Assembly (NCBI GenBank): GCA_963801255.1
Contig: CAWDEC010000012.1
Location: forward strand, 434,001-498,000
Reading direction: 5' to 3'
Source: JAICXG01 sp963801255
GTDB taxonomy: Bacteria; Verrucomicrobiota; Verrucomicrobiia; Chthoniobacterales; UBA10450
DNA length: 64,000 nt
The notes under the pieces are model-generated. The model saw nothing but the letters and a program-made list of their open reading frames with translations, was not told where the DNA came from and did no database searches. Position numbers and translations under genes: made by a program. Shown here piece after piece: positions 37,468 through 47,511 of the stretch; the stretch's first letter is position 1; every line of letters starts with the position of its first letter.

Positions 37468-37636
37468 GGCTGTAATCTCGGCAGAGCGGCGGCCACTATG
37501 CCGAGGTCGTTATCGCAAATACAGCCTCTGAAGCCAAGCCTGAATGCGCGATCTGTCGACGACTCGCTGATTTGCCCGGGTTGGCTGTTTCATTCGATCG
37601 CGTGATCTTCGGCTTCTCGTTAGGCCAATCGCAGAC

Positions 37637-38527
37637 TTGCCAGCAGGCTTTGCACTTCGACAGACTTCTTTGGTGCCGCCGCGATACTTGCCTCCGCTTC
37701 TTCTTGTCCTGACAGCTTTATGCTGGAGTCTCGGCGGGGTCTTGATCAAATCGATCGATTGGCCGCCGATGGCCATCGCCGGCGGGCGCAGTGCGATTGC
37801 GATTCCAGTCATGCTGCTCTGCATTGGAAGGCCGAAGTTCACCTTCTCGCCGGCACAAATTGGCGGGGCGATTGGTTATGCGCTAACAGTCGCGCTTTTT
37901 GTTTTCGCGACGCGGATGACGACCGCGGCGAACGCAATTTTCCTGCAATATACCGCGCCAATTTACGTCGCGCTGATCGGGCGTTGGTATCTGGGCGAAC
38001 GCGCGCACGCTTTCGATTGGGCCGTGATTGCAGTCGCACTCTTTGGGATCGGCCTTTTCTTTCTTGATCGCCTAACGACTGCCGGCTTTTGGGGAAATAT
38101 CGTCGCGCTCGGGAGCGGCCTCGCCTTCGCTTCGGTCGCACTCTTTTTGCGCAAGGAAAAAGGCGGCTCGCCAGTAACCGCCATCATTCTGGGGAACGGT
38201 CTCGTGGCTCTCGCCGGCCTGCCCTTCATGTTCCAGCATTCGTTAGGCGCGGGCGGCCTGTGGCGGCTCCTTGTGCTCGGCTCGCTACAGCTGGGATTGC
38301 CCTATGTGCTTTATGCCATCGCGATCAAATCAGTCACAGCCCTGGAGGCAACGCTCATCCCGCTGCTCGAGCCGATCCTCAATCCGCTGTGGGTCATGCT
38401 GGCATTAGGGGAACAACCGGGGCCGTGGGCGATTCTCGGAGGGACGCTCGTTCTCGGTGCGGTTCTGGCGCGTGGCGCACTCATGGTGCGGACGAGACGA
38501 AACGCGCAGGCTCTCGTTAGGCGTTAG
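37637..38527 (+). CDS. EamA/DMT family transporter
   Basis: The product is about 296 residues with ten membrane segments in two EamA repeats. 'LTALCWSLGGVLIKSIDW' opens the first and 'LEATLIPLLEPILNPLWVMLALGE' marks the second. Such proteins export or import small metabolites or amino acids; substrate is unknown. The start is unclear: TTG at 37637 or GTG at 37673 fit, and no ribosome site is visible. The stop codon TAG lies inside a one-mismatch 9-mer copy that directly follows an exact copy (38514-38529). Confidence 0.85.
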   Translation: MPAGFALRQTSLVPPRYLPPLLLVLTALCWSLGGVLIKSIDWPPMAIAGGRSAIAIPVMLLCIGRPKFTFSPAQIGGAIGYALTVALFVFATRMTTAANAIFLQYTAPIYVALIGRWYLGERAHAFDWAVIAVALFGIGLFFLDRLTTAGFWGNIVALGSGLAFASVALFLRKEKGGSPVTAIILGNGLVALAGLPFMFQHSLGAGGLWRLLVLGSLQLGLPYVLYAIAIKSVTALEATLIPLLEPILNPLWVMLALGEQPGPWAILGGTLVLGAVLARGALMVRTRRNAQALVRR

Positions 38528-38543
38528 GCATACGAAAAAGAAC

Positions 38544-38563
38544 CCTGGCAGGCGCATGCCAGG
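38544..38563. terminator. Bidirectional hairpin between the EamA and cbpA genes
   Basis: The seven-base stem CCTGGCA / TGCCAGG with a six-base loop lies between convergent genes. It is flanked by 9-mer copies at 38514, 38521 (one mismatch) and 38579. An A-rich stretch (gaaaaagaa) precedes it, a weak T-tract for the minus strand. Confidence 0.6.
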
Positions 38564-38581
38564 CGGTTACGCCTCGATTCG

Positions 38582-39541
38582 TTAGGCTTCGTGAAGCGTG
38601 GCCAGTCGCTGCCAAAGATCGCGCTCTGCGTCGCTGAGCTCTTTCGGAATACGAATCTCGGCGACAACGTAGAGATCGCCGCGGCCACCGCCGGCGTGCG
38701 GCAACCCGCGCTCCCGTAAACGGAAGCGTTGACCACCCTGTGTGCCAGCAGGAATTTTCAGGCGCCGGTCGCCTTCCAGGGTTGGCACCTCGATTTCCGC
38801 GCCAAGCGCGGCCTGCCACGGATGCAGTGCCGCCTCGTGAATGAGATCGTTGCCTTCGACTGAGAAATCCGGATGGCGCGCGAGGCGGACCCGCAGGAAA
38901 AGGTCGCCCTTTTTTCCACCGCGCATGCCGGCTTCGCCCTGACCGGCGAGACGAATGCGCTGACCTTCGTGAACGCCTCGGGGAATTTTCACCTGATAAG
39001 TCTCGACTTTGTCCGAGTCGCTGCGACGCAGCGAAATCTGTCGCGTCGAACCACTAAGCGCTTCCTCGAGCGTGACCATGATGTCCGCTTCGACATCCTG
39101 CCCGCGCTCGACCGTAGCCGCTCGCTGACCGAATCCGCCGAAAGCCGACTCGCCGCGGCCGGCCCCAAAGAACGCTTCGAAGAAGTCGCTGAATCCCGTG
39201 CCGCCAAACTCGAACTCGACTCCACCGCCATTGCCACCGGCGGGTCGGCGAAAGCCGCCGCCAGTGTCGCGTCCCCAACCAGGCGGCGGCTGAAAACCGC
39301 CCGGCTGATTCCAATCGGCGCCGAGTTGATCGTACTTGCTACGCTTCTCGGGATCACTCAGGACTTCGTAGGCTTCGTTGATTTGTTTGAATTTTTCCTC
39401 GGCCTCGGCTTTCTCCCTGGGCTTGGCGAGATCGGGATGATGTTTCCGGGCGAGCTTGCGGAAAGCGCTCTTGATTTCATCTGCGCTCGCCGTCTTGCTC
39501 ACGCCTAACGTCTCGTAATAATCTCGGAATTGGACTGGCAT
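38582..39541 (-). CDS. cbpA: J-domain co-chaperone, CbpA/DnaJ C-terminal type
   Basis: The 319-residue product has an N-terminal J domain (about 6-75) with 'KLARKHHPDLAKP', keeping the HPD that stimulates DnaK ATPase. A Gly/Phe-rich linker follows (90-140), then two DnaJ_C substrate domains ('VKIPRGVHEGQRIRLAGQGE', 'LKIPAGTQGGQRFRLRERG'). The zinc-finger domain of true DnaJ is absent, as in CbpA. It should deliver misfolded proteins to DnaK. The stop TAA lies inside an exact 9-mer (38579-38587). Confidence 0.88.
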   Translation of the reverse strand: MPVQFRDYYETLGVSKTASADEIKSAFRKLARKHHPDLAKPREKAEAEEKFKQINEAYEVLSDPEKRSKYDQLGADWNQPGGFQPPPGWGRDTGGGFRRPAGGNGGGVEFEFGGTGFSDFFEAFFGAGRGESAFGGFGQRAATVERGQDVEADIMVTLEEALSGSTRQISLRRSDSDKVETYQVKIPRGVHEGQRIRLAGQGEAGMRGGKKGDLFLRVRLARHPDFSVEGNDLIHEAALHPWQAALGAEIEVPTLEGDRRLKIPAGTQGGQRFRLRERGLPHAGGGRGDLYVVAEIRIPKELSDAERDLWQRLATLHEA

Positions 39542-39900
39542 AAACCTTTACGGGGTGAATTTCTCGCATCGCCCGGAATGCGCAACCCGCGGACGGTCCG
39601 GCATGGGCCGGGCTACACAATCAGCTGAGCCTCGAGCCGGTTTTCCTCAGCTCGCTGTCGACACCAGAAACGCGAGCCAGATGATGTTTGCGGTGCAGGA
39701 AAAGAAAGCGCGCTCCGCAGTGTAGCCGGGAGGCGTTTGCCGATGCAAAGCATACATATGACGTGGTTCATATGAGTTATCACCCAGTGTTGGCTTGAGT
39801 TAGAAATTGCTCCTGTGAAAATAGCGACAGCCAGCGGCGGAATATCGAACGCACGACAAATGCTTGCCACCTGATCTCGACTTCGTCAGGCTGAAGCACG
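39542..39900. other. Intergenic region between divergent cbpA and hflK
   Basis: About 360 bases with no credible gene. It contains 'ggccgggctacac', a short phrase with relatives elsewhere in the window (28791, 60708). Promoters of both genes must lie here. Confidence 0.4.
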
Positions 39901-40908
39901 ATGCAAATTACACCGTCGCCCGGGTCGCCTGCGATCTTCCCACCAGGCTTTCATTTTCGACCCCTGCGCCTTCTTTTCGGGCTGATCGGAGTCATCGGGA
40001 TTGTTATTACCCTTATCTCGTTGCTTACCGGGTTCGTCTCTATTCCGACTAACTCAGTCGGGGTAAAACTGCGCTTTGGAGCCTATCACAGCACAGAAGG
40101 ACCAGGGCTGGCCTATGCTATTCCCTATGTTGATGAAATTCGGCTCGTGCCGACACAACGCCTCCTCAAGCTCGAGTTTGGCTTCACCACCTCGGGATCG
40201 ACTAACGAATATCAGGGCGACACGACTCCCGACGATACCGAGACAATGATCACGGGCGACCTCAACACCGCCCTCGTCCCCTGGGTGGTGCAATATCGCA
40301 TCACCGATCCGAAACAATATCTCTTTGGTGCGCGCGAACCAGAGCAGACGCTGCGCGACCTTTCCGAAAGTGTGATGCGCGAAGTAATCGGCGACCGCAC
40401 AGTCGATGAAGTTCTAACTATAGGTCGCCACGAGATCGAGACCGCGACACTCGGACGACTGGCAAAGTTATGCTCTGAATATGAGTTGGGAATGCAAATC
40501 CAGCAGGTGCAGCTCGCCACTGTGCGGCCACCGCCGACCGTCCAGGCGGCTTTCAACGAAGTGAACCAGGCGCAGCAGGAAAAACAGACCGCGATCAACC
40601 AGGCCTGGGCGATTTACAACGATGCAGTGCCAAACGCGCGCGGTCAGGCGAAGGAGCGCGAGAAACAGGCCGAGGCCTACGCCTTCCGCCGGGTGAATGG
40701 CGCGAAAGGCGATACGGAAAAGTTCAACCTGCTCCTTACCGAATACGCTAAAGCGCCGGAAATTACCCGGCAACGGCTCTATTTCGAAGCCATGGAATCC
40801 ATTCTGCCAGCACTCGATCACAAGATCATTGTGGACGACAGCATTAAAGGCGTCCTACAGACCTTGCCCCTGATGGGGCCCATGCCGCCGACGGCGCCGT
40901 CGCCATAA
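39901..40908 (+). CDS. hflK: SPFH/band 7 membrane protein HflK
   Basis: The 335-residue product has one N-terminal membrane anchor ('LIGVIGIVITLISLLTGFV', about 32-50). An SPFH domain follows ('SVGVKLRFGAYHSTEGPGLAYAIPY') and then a long coiled-coil helix rich in Gln/Glu ('FNEVNQAQQEKQTAINQAW'). With the next gene it forms the HflK-HflC pair, which builds a cage around FtsH and modulates its proteolysis. It is shorter than E. coli HflK and lacks the Gly/Pro-rich N-terminus. The hflC gene begins 16 bases downstream. Confidence 0.8.
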   Translation: MQITPSPGSPAIFPPGFHFRPLRLLFGLIGVIGIVITLISLLTGFVSIPTNSVGVKLRFGAYHSTEGPGLAYAIPYVDEIRLVPTQRLLKLEFGFTTSGSTNEYQGDTTPDDTETMITGDLNTALVPWVVQYRITDPKQYLFGAREPEQTLRDLSESVMREVIGDRTVDEVLTIGRHEIETATLGRLAKLCSEYELGMQIQQVQLATVRPPPTVQAAFNEVNQAQQEKQTAINQAWAIYNDAVPNARGQAKEREKQAEAYAFRRVNGAKGDTEKFNLLLTEYAKAPEITRQRLYFEAMESILPALDHKIIVDDSIKGVLQTLPLMGPMPPTAPSP

Positions 40909-40924
40909 GTCATACCTAACGAAT

Positions 40925-41974
40925 ATGCCTAACGAGACTATCTATCGCCCGCATTTCTCAACCCGCCTGGTCCGCCTTCTGCAGAATCCACTGCTGGCCG
41001 CTATCGGAGTAATCGTGATGTTCACAGGACTAAAGTGGGGCGCGTTTCTTTTTACCGTCCATCAATATGAGACCGCTATCGTGACGCGCTTCGGTAAAGC
41101 GATTCGGGTGGAAAAAACACCCGGGCTCAAATTCAAAGTTCCGCTGATCGATGCCGTCCATCGCTTCGACAATCGCATTCTCGCCTGGGATGGCCCGCCG
41201 ACGGAATGCCCCACAAAAGACAAGCTCTATCTCATTGTCGATTGCTTCGCGCGCTGGCGCATCAGTGATCCGCTTCTTTACTTTAATCGCCTGAATGACG
41301 AGCGCAGCGCGCTTTCGCGTCTCGACGATATTCTCGGCAGCGAAACCCGCACCGCCGTGGCATCGAACGATCTTGTCGAAATCGTTAGGCTAACGAAAGG
41401 TCGTTCGCCTCTGCGCGATGCCGAGCTGGAAAAATCCGGCACGATCCTGCCGAGCAATCTGCCTGACATCGAGCTCGGGCGGGTTGCGATCGAAGGACAG
41501 ATCACGCAGCGCGCCCGGGAAAAGATCGAAGGCTTTGGGATCGAGTTGCTCGACGAGCGTTTCAAGCGCAGCAAATACAGCCCGGCGGTGGCGGAGAAAA
41601 TTATCGAGCGGATGTCGAGCGAGCGTCATCAAATCGCTTCCAAATTTCGCTCTGAAGGCCGCGGCGAAGCGGCCAATATCAACGGGCAAAAGGAGAGCGA
41701 CGTCGCCTCGATCCAATCTGCCGCCCAACGCAACGCACTCAAAATCGAAGGTGAAGCCGATGCCGAAGCCGCCCGCATCTATGCCGCCGCCTACAGCTCG
41801 GCGGAAGCGCCCCAGCTTTACTCCTTTCAACGCCGTCTCGAAGTCGCGCGCGCAGCCTTTGGCCACGGCTCAACTGCCGTCCTGTCAACGGAGAGCGATT
41901 TCGGCGGGGTCTTGAAAGCGATTGGCAAAGCGGCGCCACCCACGACATCCCCAGTTGCGCCGCCATCTCGTTAG
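40925..41974 (+). CDS. hflC: SPFH/band 7 membrane protein HflC
   Basis: The 349-residue product has an N-terminal anchor ('LLAAIGVIVMFTGLKWGAFLF') and an SPFH domain ('QYETAIVTRFGKAIRVEKTPGLKFKVPLID'). 'DERFKRSKYSPAVAEKIIERMSSER' and 'ADAEAARIYAAAYS' follow, the typical HflC helix. Partner of HflK in FtsH control. Its ATG is fused to an exact 9-mer (ATGCCTAACGA), an internal inverted pair TCGTTAGGCTAACGA lies at 41382-41396, and its stop TAG is inside another copy (41968-41976), so the word marks start, middle and end. Confidence 0.82.
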   Translation: MPNETIYRPHFSTRLVRLLQNPLLAAIGVIVMFTGLKWGAFLFTVHQYETAIVTRFGKAIRVEKTPGLKFKVPLIDAVHRFDNRILAWDGPPTECPTKDKLYLIVDCFARWRISDPLLYFNRLNDERSALSRLDDILGSETRTAVASNDLVEIVRLTKGRSPLRDAELEKSGTILPSNLPDIELGRVAIEGQITQRAREKIEGFGIELLDERFKRSKYSPAVAEKIIERMSSERHQIASKFRSEGRGEAANINGQKESDVASIQSAAQRNALKIEGEADAEAARIYAAAYSSAEAPQLYSFQRRLEVARAAFGHGSTAVLSTESDFGGVLKAIGKAAPPTTSPVAPPSR

Positions 41975-42012
41975 GCGCTTAGTTTTCGATCGAGACCAGG
42001 AACTCATGCGTT

Positions 42013-43545
42013 TTAGCTGGCCTCGAGAAGGCTATGTCCAGTCATCTCTTTTGGCTGCGGCAAACCGAGCAGGAACAACAGGGTCGGAGCGATGTCGGCC
42101 AGAATTCCGTCATGGACTTTGAAATCCTTCGCGTCATCCGCGACGTAAATCAGATGCACGAGATTAGTGGTATGAGCCGTGTTCGGAGAACCATCGGGAT
42201 TGCGCATCAATTCACAGTTTCCGTGGTCGGCCGTGATGAGAAGCTTTCCGCCTAGCGACAGCACCGTCGCTACTAACCGGGCCAGGCAGGCGTCGATCGT
42301 CTCTACTGCTTTTATCCCCGCTGCAACAACGCCGGTATGTCCCACCATGTCGGGATTGGCATAATTCAAGATGATCAGATCATACTGAGCCAGCCGGCTC
42401 AAAACTTCGTTAGTCACTTCGGATGCGCTCATCTCCGGTTGCAGATCATAGGTCGCCACCTTGGGGGATGGAATGATCTTGCGATCCTCGCCCGCCGCCG
42501 GTTTCTCCACCCCGCCGTTGAAGAAATAAGTCACGTGCGGGTACTTCTCCGTTTCGGCGATACGTAATTGCTTCAAGCCGGCGGCATTCACCACGTCCCC
42601 GAGGATGTTTTTGAGCGACTGCGGTTTGAAGACTACCGGACACTGATAAGTCACGTCATACTCCGTCAGTGTAACGTAGTGAACACGCGGCCAAACTTGT
42701 CGGTCAAAGCCATCGAAATTCTGGAAAAGAAAGGCCTGTGAAAGCTGTCGCGCCCTGTCCGCACGGAAGTTGAAGAAGATAACCGTGTCGCCGTCTTGAA
42801 TCCTTTGCTCGTTAGGCTGAGCAAAGATGAGCGGAGGCATGAACTCATCCGTCTTTCCCTGTGCGTAATGCCGACTGATTGCGGCCGAAGGTGAATCCTG
42901 GCAAAGCTCACCGCGACCGAGGACAATGGCATCCCATGCCTTCTTCGTTCGGTCCCAGCGCCGGTCGCGATCCATGGCGAAGTAACGTCCGACGACCGTA
43001 ATAATGCGTGCGCCGCTTCCGGTCAGCTCCGCCGCGCATTTCGTTAGGTAATCCGCTCCGCCGGTCGGCGAAGCGTCGCGCCCATCGGTAATCGCGTGCA
43101 CGAAGATTTGGTCGACGCCTGCCTCCTTCGCCGCGTTCGCAAGCGCAATGAGATGTTGGTAGTGACTGTGCACCCCGCCATCAGAAACCAGCCCGATAAA
43201 ATGCAGCCGTGCCGGGCGAGCATGTGCGAACGCTTCCTGCAAAATGTCGTTTCGCTTCAGCTCGCCTTCCGCGATCGCTTTGTTGATCCGGGTCAGATCC
43301 TGATAAACGATGCGTCCAGCGCCGAGGTTAAGATGCCCGACCTCGGAGTTACCCATTTGGCCGGCCGGCAGACCGACATCTTCGCCACTCGCGCTTAGTC
43401 TTGCATGGGGGTAGTCGCGGTAGAGCTGATCGTGAAACGGAGTGCGCGCGAGCAGGGTCGCGTCGCCATTCTTTTCCGCCTCCGCTTTTCCACCAGGGTT
43501 GATCCCCCACCCGTCGCGAATGACCAAAACGATTGGCTTTGTCAT
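42013..43545 (-). CDS. gpmI: 2,3-bisphosphoglycerate-independent phosphoglycerate mutase
   Basis: The 510-residue product interconverts 3- and 2-phosphoglycerate in glycolysis. 'IVLVIRDGWGINP' holds the first metal ligands. The phospho-serine is in 'GQMGNSEVGHLNLGAGR', and 'VHAITDGRDASPTGGADYL' and 'NYANPDMVGHTG' follow, with 'LITADHGNCE' giving the last metal site. The length matches the family. ATG 43545 is chosen, nine bases after GGAGA; an ATG at 43554 is three codons upstream. One exact 9-mer lies inside at 42809. Confidence 0.95.
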   Translation of the reverse strand: MTKPIVLVIRDGWGINPGGKAEAEKNGDATLLARTPFHDQLYRDYPHARLSASGEDVGLPAGQMGNSEVGHLNLGAGRIVYQDLTRINKAIAEGELKRNDILQEAFAHARPARLHFIGLVSDGGVHSHYQHLIALANAAKEAGVDQIFVHAITDGRDASPTGGADYLTKCAAELTGSGARIITVVGRYFAMDRDRRWDRTKKAWDAIVLGRGELCQDSPSAAISRHYAQGKTDEFMPPLIFAQPNEQRIQDGDTVIFFNFRADRARQLSQAFLFQNFDGFDRQVWPRVHYVTLTEYDVTYQCPVVFKPQSLKNILGDVVNAAGLKQLRIAETEKYPHVTYFFNGGVEKPAAGEDRKIIPSPKVATYDLQPEMSASEVTNEVLSRLAQYDLIILNYANPDMVGHTGVVAAGIKAVETIDACLARLVATVLSLGGKLLITADHGNCELMRNPDGSPNTAHTTNLVHLIYVADDAKDFKVHDGILADIAPTLLFLLGLPQPKEMTGHSLLEAS

Positions 43546-43639
43546 AGAAGGCATTCTCCGGGCGCGAACGGACGGGCTCAAGCGCTTTCCCTTGCTTGCG
43601 GGATTGACAACCTGGCCAAGCGCTCGCTCTATCGCAGCA

Positions 43640-44902
43640 ATGAAATGGCGCAATCAGATCCTGGCGCTTCTTTGCCTGACAATCTTCGTTGCCCTGGGCG
43701 TCCTCTACTTTCGACACTGGGTGGTGCAAAAACCATTCGGAATCGTCCTCTTCATTGGAGAAGGCCTGACGCCGAATCGCCTCGCTGCCACCCGCGCTTA
43801 TGCCGGAGGCGCCAGCTCGCGTCTTGCGATTGAATCACTTCCAGCCGTAGCCCTCGTCTCAAATTACTCGCTGGATTTCGCAGTCCCGGATGAAGCTGCC
43901 GCCGCCACCACCCTCGCGACGGGGGTGAAGGTGAACAACCATAGCCTCGGGCTCGGGCCTAACGACAAGCGATTGCGTAGCCTGATTGATCTCGCCCGCG
44001 AAAAAGGCCGCGCCATCGGCATCGTGGCAAATGGTCGCCTAACGAATCCGACGCTGGCTGCGTTCTACGCTGCTGGCAAAGGCGATCTCGCGCAGCAACT
44101 GGCGGAGGAAAAAAAGGTCGATATCGCGCTGGGTGGCGGTAACGCCGATTTCCTGCCGGAAGCCAAGGGCGGGCATCGCACCGATGGGCGCGATCTCGTT
44201 CTGGAAATGCGGCGCAACGGCTACGAGATCGTCCGCACCAACGCCGAACTCGAGACGATTCCACAATGGCGTCGACCGAAGTTAATCGGTCTTTTCAGCG
44301 AAGGCGAAATGGCCTACAGCCACGAGCTGGCGGCCGGAAGCGAGCAACCCGCGCTGGCCGACATGACCCGACGCGCCATTCAACTCCTGCAATGGAATAC
44401 CGGCGGCTATCTTCTCATCGTCGATGCCGAACTCATGAGCACAGCGGCGCGTGAAAATCGCGGCGAGCGGACCCTGGCCGAGACCGTGCAACTGGATCGC
44501 GCGGTGGCGGCGGCCCGCAACTACATGGGAGAAAATTCAACCATTCTGGTGGCCGGCAATCTTGGCATCGGCGGGCTTTCGCTGAACGGCTTTCCGTTCC
44601 GACGCGATAGCGGCATGGCGTTATTAGGGGTGAATTCGTCCGGCGAACCGGCTCTCACCTGGGCCACCGGGCCTAACGGAAACGCGACGCGGTCAGCCGC
44701 GACGGCAAACAATGACGCACCGCCACCACCCGCAGAAGGACCAGCGCCGCCAGCGCTCCCGGAGCCAGCCGCTGCCTACGCACCGGCAGCGCGCAACACG
44801 GTCGATGACGTTCTTGCCGCCGGGTCCGGACCTGGTAGCGATGCGCTACGCGGCTGCCAGGACAATACCGTGATTTTCAAGATCATCGCCGGACAATTGT
44901 GA
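43640..44902 (+). CDS. Alkaline-phosphatase-fold protein lacking catalytic and metal residues
   Basis: The 420-residue product has an N-terminal membrane anchor or signal (8-24) and aligns in order with PhoA-type phosphatases. Key residues are replaced. 'GIVLFIGEGLTPNR' has Glu where the first metal Asp sits (GDG). 'VPDEAAAATTLATGVKVN' has Glu in place of the nucleophile Ser of DSA. 'LLIVDAELMSTAARENRG' lacks the metal Asp/His pair, and 'ILVAGNLGIGGLSL' replaces TADHETGG. It is thus probably a pseudo-enzyme. The C-terminus is Pro/Ala-rich, then 'NTVDDVLAAGSG'. It is divergent from gpmI. Confidence 0.75.
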   Translation: MKWRNQILALLCLTIFVALGVLYFRHWVVQKPFGIVLFIGEGLTPNRLAATRAYAGGASSRLAIESLPAVALVSNYSLDFAVPDEAAAATTLATGVKVNNHSLGLGPNDKRLRSLIDLAREKGRAIGIVANGRLTNPTLAAFYAAGKGDLAQQLAEEKKVDIALGGGNADFLPEAKGGHRTDGRDLVLEMRRNGYEIVRTNAELETIPQWRRPKLIGLFSEGEMAYSHELAAGSEQPALADMTRRAIQLLQWNTGGYLLIVDAELMSTAARENRGERTLAETVQLDRAVAAARNYMGENSTILVAGNLGIGGLSLNGFPFRRDSGMALLGVNSSGEPALTWATGPNGNATRSAATANNDAPPPPAEGPAPPALPEPAAAYAPAARNTVDDVLAAGSGPGSDALRGCQDNTVIFKIIAGQL

Positions 44903-44950
44903 TTTGCCTAACGACCAGACTTTTGAGAGATGAACCGCCCGCTGCCTCGC

Positions 44951-45313
44951 TCATTGGACCGGCAGATCGGCTTCCTTCCAGGCGCGAAAACCGCCGGCCA
45001 TTGATCGCACATTGCGGTAACCCATTCGTTGGAGGCTTTCGGCGACCAGCGCGGAACGGCTCCCGCCGCCGCAGTAACAGATGATGCGCTGATCAAGGTC
45101 CGGAACCAGCGCTTCGATTTCCAGTTCGACCTCGCCGCGCGGGAGATGCTTTGCGCCTTGGACGTGACCAGCTTCCCAATCTTCCTGTGCGCGCACGTCA
45201 AGCAAAGTCGCGGCGCCACAGCCGACTTCATGCCTGGCGTCGTTAGGCGAGATTTCGTCGACGTTTTTCTTCGCTTCGGCAACGAGCTGTTGGAATCGGT
45301 TTGGCTGCGGCAT
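44951..45313 (-). CDS. Rhodanese-domain sulfurtransferase
   Basis: A 120-residue single rhodanese domain: 'DARHEVGCGAATLLDVRAQEDWEAGHVQGAKHLPRG' then the active loop 'IICYCGGGSRSALVAESL' with the persulfide Cys. 'LQRMGYRNVRSMAGGFRAWK' closes the fold. The six-residue loop is typical of rhodanese/thiosulfate sulfurtransferases of GlpE or MoeB-associated type. Likely cytoplasmic. It follows the MacB-like permease gene by 139 bases on the same strand. Confidence 0.88.
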   Translation of the reverse strand: MPQPNRFQQLVAEAKKNVDEISPNDARHEVGCGAATLLDVRAQEDWEAGHVQGAKHLPRGEVELEIEALVPDLDQRIICYCGGGSRSALVAESLQRMGYRNVRSMAGGFRAWKEADLPVQ

Positions 45314-45452
45314 CGAGTATTTGTACGACCAATATTCGATCGGGTCGAGTTGGACGAGACAGCAAAAGCGTAAAGCGCATGCTGCATCAGAGTTCTCACA
45401 CTAAGCGCGTGATGACCTGGCTGCCGAATCGGGGCTAACGTCGAGCCTTCGA

Positions 45453-46670
<1,218 letters not shown>

Positions 46671-46769
46671 GCTTTCTTCAAATTGGCGTCGGCGAGCACG
46701 CGGCGAGTTTCCAATCATTGATCCTCGGAGCGCAGGCAGGCAATCGTGGCGAAAGTCTAATCTGCAGTT

Positions 46770-47501
46770 TCATGACAGGGCTTCTGCGGCCAGTGTGCGC
46801 CTAACGACCGGGTCATCGCTCTGCACGAGGCCGTCACGCATCACGATGTTGCGCTTGGCGTAGGCGGCAATGTCGGATTCGTGCGTCACCATGACGATCG
46901 TGATGCCGCGATCGTTGAGCTTCTGAAAAATGTCCATGATCTCGACGCTGGTGCGGCTGTCGAGGTTGCCGGTCGGTTCATCGGCCAGAACGACTTCCGG
47001 GTCGTTGATCAACGCGCGCGCAATCGCTACGCGCTGTTGCTGGCCACCGGAAAGCTGGCTCGGATGGTGATCTTCCCGCCCGGCGAGGCCGACGGCGGCG
47101 AGGACTTTGCCAGCTTTTTCGCGCAACTGCGTGTTCGTTAGGCGATGCTCGCCGTAGAGTAGCGGCAGCTCCACGTTTTCGAGCGCGGAGGTGCGCGGGA
47201 GCAGATTAAAACTTTGGAAAACAAAACCGAGTTTACGGTTGCGAATATCGGCCAAACGGTCGCGATCAAGTCCTGAAACATCCAAGCCGTCGAGGAGATA
47301 ACGCCCTTCGCTCGGACGATCGAGACAGCCGAGCATGTTCATCAGAGTCGATTTCCCTGAGCCACTCGAACCCATGAAGGCAACGAACTCGCCGCGCCTG
47401 ATCTCGAGGGAAACGCCACGCACGGCCAGCACTTCAACCTCACCTGTGTGGTAGGTCTTGTGCACGTTTTCCAGCCTAACGACGGCATCGTTCCCGACCA
47501 T
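46770..47501 (-). CDS. MacB/LolD-type ABC transporter ATPase
   Basis: The 243-residue product has a Walker A 'GSSGSGKSTLMNMLG', Q-loop 'VFQSFNLLPRTSALENVELPL', signature 'PSQLSGGQQQRVAIARAL', Walker B 'VVLADEPTGNLDS' and switch His in 'IVMVTHESDIAAYA'. It powers the permease encoded 99 bases downstream. The gene starts 10 bases after the adaptor gene, so the three form one operon. Three exact 9-mer copies lie inside, at the start (47474), middle (47135) and end (46799). Confidence 0.93.
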   Translation of the reverse strand: MVGNDAVVRLENVHKTYHTGEVEVLAVRGVSLEIRRGEFVAFMGSSGSGKSTLMNMLGCLDRPSEGRYLLDGLDVSGLDRDRLADIRNRKLGFVFQSFNLLPRTSALENVELPLLYGEHRLTNTQLREKAGKVLAAVGLAGREDHHPSQLSGGQQQRVAIARALINDPEVVLADEPTGNLDSRTSVEIMDIFQKLNDRGITIVMVTHESDIAAYAKRNIVMRDGLVQSDDPVVRRTLAAEALS

Positions 47502-47511
47502 GACAAGAACA

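Noticed and set aside
39613..39870. 85-codon minus-strand ORF upstream of hflK
   Set aside because: No ribosome site and unusual composition; it covers the region where cbpA and hflK promoters must lie.
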